Below, piece by piece: positions 58,605-64,000 of a stretch of 64,000 nt of DNA. Each line of letters starts with the position of its first letter. The stretch's first letter is position 1. This DNA comes from Siderastrea siderea (taxonomy: Eukaryota; Cnidaria; Anthozoa; Scleractinia; Rhizangiidae): the NCBI GenBank assembly GCA_964030785.1, contig OZ034967.1:57453665-57517664 (forward strand), in the 5' to 3' direction. The notes under the pieces were generated by a model. That model was not told where the DNA came from and searched no databases. It was given only the letters and a program-made list of their open reading frames with translations. The translations under genes were made by a program, and so were the position numbers.

Positions 58605-58946
58605 ATGAAGCCTGACATGAGCCTTACATAAACGTCGTAGGAGCGTTAAAAAAGCCAGTTTTAAGGGTCTTGTCACGGTTTTGTTACGCTAATGTTATTT
58701 TCACAAGTGGCTTTGTTTAATGTTATCAGACGCCCAAGGGTAAAAATGTAAGGAATGTTTAGGTTCATGTTAGGCATGAAGCCTGACATGAGCCTTACAT
58801 AAACGTCGTAGGAGCGTTAAAAAAGCCAGTTTTAAGGGTCTTGTCACGGTTTTGTTACGCTAATGTTATTTTCACAAGTGGCTTTGTTTAATGTTATCAG
58901 ACGCCCAAGGGTAAAAATGTAAGGAATGTTTAGGTTCATGTTAGGG
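58605..58946. repeat. 171-bp tandem duplication, two virtually identical copies
   Basis: 58605-58775 and 58776-58946 match base for base except near the last position. Each begins ATGAAGCCTGACATGAGCC. Such identity means a recent duplication, or an assembly duplication. Confidence 0.95.
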
Positions 58947-60355
58947 TTTAGTGAGGCTCTTTATTTAGTTCTGTTTAATGCAAGATCTATCACTCACGAC
59001 TTTCAAGGACAAAAATGTAAGGAATTTTTTGGTTCGTGTTTGGTTCTTGGTTGAAATTTAGTTAAAGGATCCTAGTCAGGCACGCCTTTGTTATTGTTTT
59101 GATCTGAAATTTGCGATCAAATTACTCGTCGAACGTGACAAAACGTCTCAACAGTTCAACTGGTAAAAGTATAAATTGTAGCCTGAAGCTGAAATTTCTT
59201 TGCCTGTTTTTGATTTTAGTGCCAGTAAAAGGGCTTTCGATTATTTTCAGCGCATTTTGGCGGCTGTTCAAAAAGCTAGAACTCAAAGAATGTTTGTGTT
59301 CGTAAGCCGGCCAGCCTCCCAGTCCGCCTACCCAAAAGCAAACTATATTCAGCGAGCGCTCGTGGAATATGATTTACAAGCGAATCTAGAATCATAAAGG
59401 TTTGGAATCTTGTTTAATTGGGTATTCTTGACTTTCCCATCGCCGTAAAATACAAAAGGCGAATGCATGGAAGGCAGAAATGTTTCCAAACCTCACTCAA
59501 TCACACCGCTCTGACCACCGCTCCGCGCATTTAGTTTTAATTGATAGCGCTAGATAAAGCGAGAACATTTCACATTCCTTTCAAATAGAAGAAACTCTTT
59601 TGTTAATAGCTTTTATTTTCTTTGTTATCATCGCACAGGATGGATATTCATTTCAATTTTCAAAATACATGAATTGCCCTGAAAACAAAACGTACTGCAG
59701 CTGCATTGTAGCTAAGGTGTCGACTGTGGCTAACAGATCTGAAAGTTTCTGTTCGCAAACCATTCTTTCTCCTCCTTTTCTGCAATTCCAGGGATTAGCT
59801 TATGGAAAAAATTGAAGTGTTGTTCTTAGGCATCGAAGTCTTTGAAGCTTTCGCTTTAGCGTCGCTACCGCACTGCAGAACGAGTCCCGTCGTCACATTT
59901 AGAAGACCAAAGCATTTCAGCGCGTGAAGAACGCGCACCGTAATGAAGTAAAATGTCGGCGAATAAGCTTGTCCAGCCTTTAAATCTATTGGATATCTTT
60001 TGCTTCACTAGTGCAATAACCAAGAATATCCCTTGAATAATGATTTCTTTCATAAGCTTGACTGTTTTGGTACTGCCACGCGAAGGAGAGTATAAACCGC
60101 TTAGAGTCCTGGCGTTGTCTCACACATTTCACGAGAAAAATAGCAAACAACACCAAAATAACCGGCCAAATGTAACCGCTATTAATTTTTTAAGGCCAAA
60201 AAAGTAAATGAAGGCCCAAACTGGCCGTATTGGCGCGGATGTAGCCGGATTTCAATTCACTTTGAAAAAATCGTGATTTTAGATGGCATAGAAAATGGCG
60301 GATTTCTCACTCGATGCGCGCAAAGCACTGTGGGTGACTAGGATCCTTTAAGATC

Positions 60356-61477
60356 TAGACTGCGAGTAGTCTCCAATTTTGGCGATGGCGATGGGGCGGG
60401 CGAAATACACACGCGCGCGCGAAAGTTCGAGGAGACGCGACGCGAAGGGAGCGCCGAAAATTAGAGACTACAGACAAACCCAGAGAGTTTGAATTAAGCG
60501 CGCACATTCCAAGCGCAAAACTCTGATTGGCCCTTTTTTGGATACCTGTCAACAATCTGGCAATAGTAGACAAGCCGCTGTCAACACTCACGATAACATC
60601 GACTCCGTTTCAGTTTACTGAGATGGCAGACAGATTACAGGGTTGTCTGGACAAATAGCGAGGTTTGTTCAAAGTTGTATTCCGTTCGGGTGAAGATTGT
60701 TTGCCCAAGCCATTCCAAGAGCTGTTAAAATCATAATCCACTCACTACTGTGAGTTGAGATTTCATCTAAATTTTAACATCGATACGGGACCGATCGAAC
60801 GGAACAAAGTATTGTCTGCACGGATGAAGTACAAAACTCTGTCTCCGCTCGCTGGCTGCTTCGTTTTGCTCTGCGTTGAAATAAAACTTCCTGGCTCGCG
60901 GGAAGTTTCATTTTGGTTCGCATCGACCTCAAACTTTGGGTGAAAGTAGAAAAATTTGCCGCGTCTTCGACGTTATTTTTTTTCGACGGGATTTTTGGAG
61001 ACGAAGAAAATGACCTCGGCGACTGCTAAATCCGTAAAAGTGTTTGAGGGGCTTTTGATATGACAGCGCCGCTTCTTGGGACTAAAAATTTACTGTCGAC
61101 CGAAATTCCAAACTCAATGTTCATTTCTTGTTCGAGATGAGAGGCTGTAATTTTTCCTCTTGATCACGGCCCATCCGGTCGAGTACTGGTTGAATCCAAA
61201 TAAACAATGCGAACCATTTCATTTGCGATAACATCTTCCGCAGTTTAAGAGAAGGAATCCCATTGGTTGCGCTTAATTGGCTTGTAAGACGATATGAAAT
61301 TTACATCCCAAAATCACTCGGCCGTGAAAGGTCAAAATCCCTGGCTTTGTCTGTAGTCTCTAATTTTCGGCGCTCCCTTCGCGTCGCGTCTCCTCGAACT
61401 TTCGCGCGCGCGCGCGCGTGTGTATTTCGCCCGCCCCACAATCGCCATCGCCAAAATTAGAGACTACTCGCAGTCTA
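60356..61477. mobile_element. 1.1-kb element with about 130-bp TIRs and 9-bp target duplication TTTAAGATC
   Basis: TTTAAGATC lies at 60347-60355 and 61478-61486. The ends TAGACTGCGAGTAGTCTC / its mirror continue through GGCGATGGCGAT, a (GC)n run and CTTCGCGTCGCGTCTCCTCG. The 9-bp duplication with extended TIRs suggests a second, distinct Mutator-like family. The mirrored ORFs inside the TIRs are artefacts. Confidence 0.85.
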
Positions 61478-62731
61478 TTTAAGATCAGGATCACTCGCGA
61501 CTTACCACTCTTACCTTTCTTAAGATGGTAAACCCAAGAAGCACTGGCTAGGTTATAAGTTCGTATTTTACAAATCGTGAATTTTTCATACCCTTGCATA
61601 CACTTACTTTTTCTGGATCTAAAGGAGACTTGTCTTGTAACTGTTGTCATTTTGTTTTGCACCAGGCCTCATGTCCGCATGAGTTTGCGAGTTCTTCGGT
61701 TGCAAATACCAAACGTGCAAGTTTTTAAGAGGAAGACTGGCCCTTTTTCATCACAGGTTTCGGAAGCTCACTATTGTTGGCTTTTGACCACATTTCCCGT
61801 ACTCTCTTGGCCTGCTTATTATTTATTGTTGACGATTATAAGAGTTTGTATGGAAAATATTACTTGCGCTAAAAAATATGTGCTGAATTGGTGGAAAATA
61901 AAGTTGTCTTTTGAACTCACCTACGGCTTCAGGCCCGTCGTCCGTTTCCCAGTGTTGTTACAGCGGTTTAGGCCTTGAAAGGATTATAACTGATAAGACG
62001 CCTCTCTGAGCGAGTCACTTTTCCACCCCGAGAAGTGAAGACAGAATTAAGCGAAGCGAAGGTTGGCAATGCAGCCATCTCCTGACCGTACGTTGACGGT
62101 TTCGGGGACGATAAATCCCATTGAAAATGCGCGATGGGGATAATTTCACCAGAGACAGATTTGTTGACACACAACGAGCAATTTTTTGTCGATCGCATTG
62201 CCGAGGCCCTATTTTGAGAGCCGTAGATGGCAAATTTACTGAGCAGTTTTAGGGCATGACTACGCGCGGACACAGCTACTCTGCAACGAACTCCAACCGT
62301 CAAGTAACAAATTCAAACCAACGCGGGTCAGGCGCAGAAAATATTTTACCAACCGTCAAACGTCAATTTGAAACCTAAGTGCAATGGGTATTGTAAGATT
62401 TGTCGCTTCTCAGATTGCGGCTCCAGGGTCGAGGATTGTTAGGTTGGGGGTCACATTTCTAACGCACAAAAATATTTTGGTTACTTTATGGTTTATGTCA
62501 GGCTGACGACAAAACCCTAACACGAACCTCTGTTTTTTAAGGCTCTTGTTAGTCCAACTGGAGACTGACAAGTAACCTAACATTAGACTTCTCTTTGTCA
62601 TGCTCTCTCAGCTAGGAGCCTAACATAAAATTGTTAGGCTAAATTTTGCTTCTTGTTAGCCTCTGGTGTACTATATCAGGCCTTTGTTAGGCCTGATTTT
62701 GGTTCTGTCAGGCCAAAAAATTTCGTACGGG

Positions 62732-63290
62732 TTAGGGCTTCGCCTCTCACGAAACCCAATTTAACACCCGGCGGGTGACAAGAGGTGAAGTGTGTATACT
62801 GGAAAGTTTCCGTTGGCTCAAAATGTGTTTTAATATCAAGGCCGGATTGATCGTTGTTTGAATCGTTCGCCTTTATATATGACCGTCTCCAGGAAAGTGG
62901 TTTTGGTGGGTTTGGCGTTTGAGATAGCCATATTTTAGTCACGTCATCAATGTGACCTCCCTGGTGTAGTTCTGTTATTATTCTTGAGACCTTGGTGTGC
63001 GTCTCTTTAACCATGGGTTCATCGAGAGGTTTGTAATTTTTTCCATCGTCAATTAGAGTTTGTCCCTCTCGTATTCTGTCTTTTTTGTCCATGCCAACAG
63101 TAGTACTTCCCTTGTCCGCTTTCTTGAGGTTTATTTTAGTGTTTTGTTTCAATTCATTTGATGCTTTACGTTCTTTGCGTGACAAGTTTTGTTTTGGCGT
63201 CTCTATTGTTATCTCTACGAGCTGTATTTTGACCTCTTCAGTAGATATAGCCTGTTCCAGGCGTTCAGATACTGGAGGTTTAGAGTAAAA
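62732..63290 (-). pseudogene. Penelope-like element ORF, N-terminal part with RT core deleted
   Basis: The frame opens SKPPVSERLEQAISTEE and continues INLKKADKGSTTV, GHIDDVTKIWLSQTPNPPK, then (after a frameshift) TFLETVIYKGERFKQ, LDIKTHFEPTETFQYTHF and TSCHPPGVKLGFVRGEAL. In intact family members the catalytic RT motifs lie between NPP and FLETV. Here that span is missing, an internal deletion of a few hundred codons. The frame then runs into the 4.2-kb insert. The family call is from memory of Penelope-like proteins. Confidence 0.75.
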
Positions 63291-63785
63291 TAAAGCGAGC
63301 GAAAAGCGGGAAAAAAACGAGGGGAGACTGGGGAAGAGGACGAGGGAACGCCTGTGAAATTAATTTTAAAAAGCCCATGCCGCCCACTTTAGACCGCCGA
63401 CAGCGGCAGAGAAACATGAACCCAGGGTCAGGTCAAAGTAAACAAGAAAGTTATGTAATTATGCTGACCGAAATAGGTTTCACCCGAGTTTGAAGCGTTG
63501 GGAAAAGTAGATGATGCTTTAAGAAATCTGACATGCCGAATGCACGTTGCAAAATTTTCTGCGATACGGAAACGCAAATGTCATCTCCACTACTGGACCA
63601 ATAAAGGTAACGAGAATCACAGACGACTTTATATACACATCGGTTTATCAAATTGATGAATAGAAAGCTTTTCACTCTGTGACGGAATGAACTTCGTCGT
63701 CTTCATCGATCGCGATGGCTACGATATGTTTGTTGTTGTTCTTTTCTCCATTCCCTAGACAGCAGGCTTTCAGGAATTTCATAAA
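63291..63785. other. unassigned DNA
   Basis: AAATAAAGCGAGCGAAAAGC with a following purine-rich run (63285-63360) looks like dispersed repeat. The minus ORF at 63451-63675 is open for 74 codons without a recognisable domain. It may belong to the neighbouring helicase remnant. Confidence 0.35.
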
Positions 63786-64000
63786 CAATCTAGCCGATCC
63801 ATTTTTCCTGCTCCTACTTCGTCTTCTTCTTCGTCTACTCCGATAGCCAGCGCTCTAATTCCGATGCTTTGATACTGTTCTACTTGGTCTTTTATGATTG
63901 TGACAAGCGGAGTGACCACAATTACCTTAGAAACAGCATGCGTTGATTAACCTTGGAAGAAGTTGAAAGATCAAGCTATTTTCAAATCTTGTTGGAAGAA
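63786..64000 (-). pseudogene. RecQ-like helicase fragment (Walker A to motif Ia), decayed
   Basis: Near the window edge the minus strand reads SLIFQLLPRLIN, as after a RecQ P-loop. After a one-base frame change it reads VIVVTPLVTIIKDQVEQYQS and IGIRALAIGVDEEED, matching RecQ motif Ia (SPLxSLMKDQV). The P-loop itself reads RFENS instead of GxGKS, so ATP binding would be lost. It could instead be an exon border (AAG|GTAATT), but the degraded P-loop favours a pseudogene. RecQ-like helicases are multicopy in corals. Confidence 0.55.

Larger units (their letters stand above)
58509..62731. mobile_element. 4.2-kb inverted-repeat element that split the Penelope-like ORF
   Basis: The ends CCCGCACGAAAATGTTAGGC (58509) and TTTCGTACGGG (ending 62731) are mirrored. 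Both subterminal regions are rich in CCTAACA/TGTTAGG and CCTGACA units. Insertion is proven by the Penelope frame, which breaks after GEAL on one side and resumes RLL...RTNSS on the other. At most 2 bp (TT) are duplicated. No transposase is seen. It contains a 171-bp tandem duplication and a nested 1.1-kb element. Confidence 0.75.

Noticed and set aside
60355..61662. Mirrored ORFs with SVVSNFRRSLRVASPRTFAR
   Set aside because: They are the two TIRs of the nested element read on opposite strands.

Overview
The window is animal nuclear DNA. It has split genes with GT-AG introns, is AT-rich, and is densely packed with foldback and miniature inverted-repeat elements. The gene styles (a huge mosaic CCP/EGF/Ig receptor) and the repeat set (DIRS, Penelope-like, Tx1/L1-like LINE, Mutator-like and Harbinger-like elements) fit an anthozoan cnidarian, most likely a stony coral. 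The assignment rests on pattern recognition, not on a search.

Layout. (1) 516-17655, plus: the 3' thirteen coding exons of one very large type-I membrane protein, about 2,475 residues visible, with its 5' end outside the window. Order: two CCP/sushi exons, EGF, a long unrecognised ectodomain with two helical blocks, a glycine-zipper segment and a furin site, two Ig domains, a possible SEA-like module, two GCC2/GCC3 Cys-rich repeats, a second SEA-like module, one membrane helix and a cytoplasmic tail with ten tyrosines. All 13 exon phases join. (2) 17656-27368: 3' flank and intergenic repeats. (3) 27369-34934, minus: a nine-exon Rab/Ras-like GTPase of 484 residues with a potential N-myristoylation start, a non-standard G3 motif and a roughly 280-residue C-terminal extension that I do not recognise. 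All phases join. (4) 35092-38400: a 2.1 kb foldback element containing a perfect 63-bp hairpin, then repeats. (5) 38407-45090, minus: a decayed DIRS retroelement (gag-like zinc knuckle, RT, RNase H, tyrosine recombinase) split by a 5'-truncated LINE in the opposite orientation. (6) 45.3-50.1 kb: minisatellites, a compound microsatellite, a short inverted-repeat element with a 6-bp target duplication, and a possible signal-peptide exon. (7) 50860-55990: a 5.1 kb Mutator-like element with long inverted repeats and a 9-bp target duplication, holding a nested palindrome, a nested Harbinger-like element and a decayed THAP domain. (8) 56.0-58.1 kb: repeats and an ORF that may be the start of an integrase-core protein. 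(9) 58105-63290, minus: a Penelope-like ORF that lost its RT core and was later split by a 4.2 kb inverted-repeat element, which itself carries a 1.1 kb element with a 9-bp target duplication. (10) 63786-64000, minus: a decayed RecQ-like helicase fragment.

How the parts relate. The two host genes converge (plus gene ending at 17655, minus gene ending at 27369) and show no evident functional link. The receptor's tyrosine-rich tail and adhesion modules suggest surface recognition with phosphotyrosine signalling. The GTPase looks like a membrane-anchored signalling or trafficking switch. Everything right of 35 kb is essentially a nest of transposons whose insertion order can be read from the target duplications.
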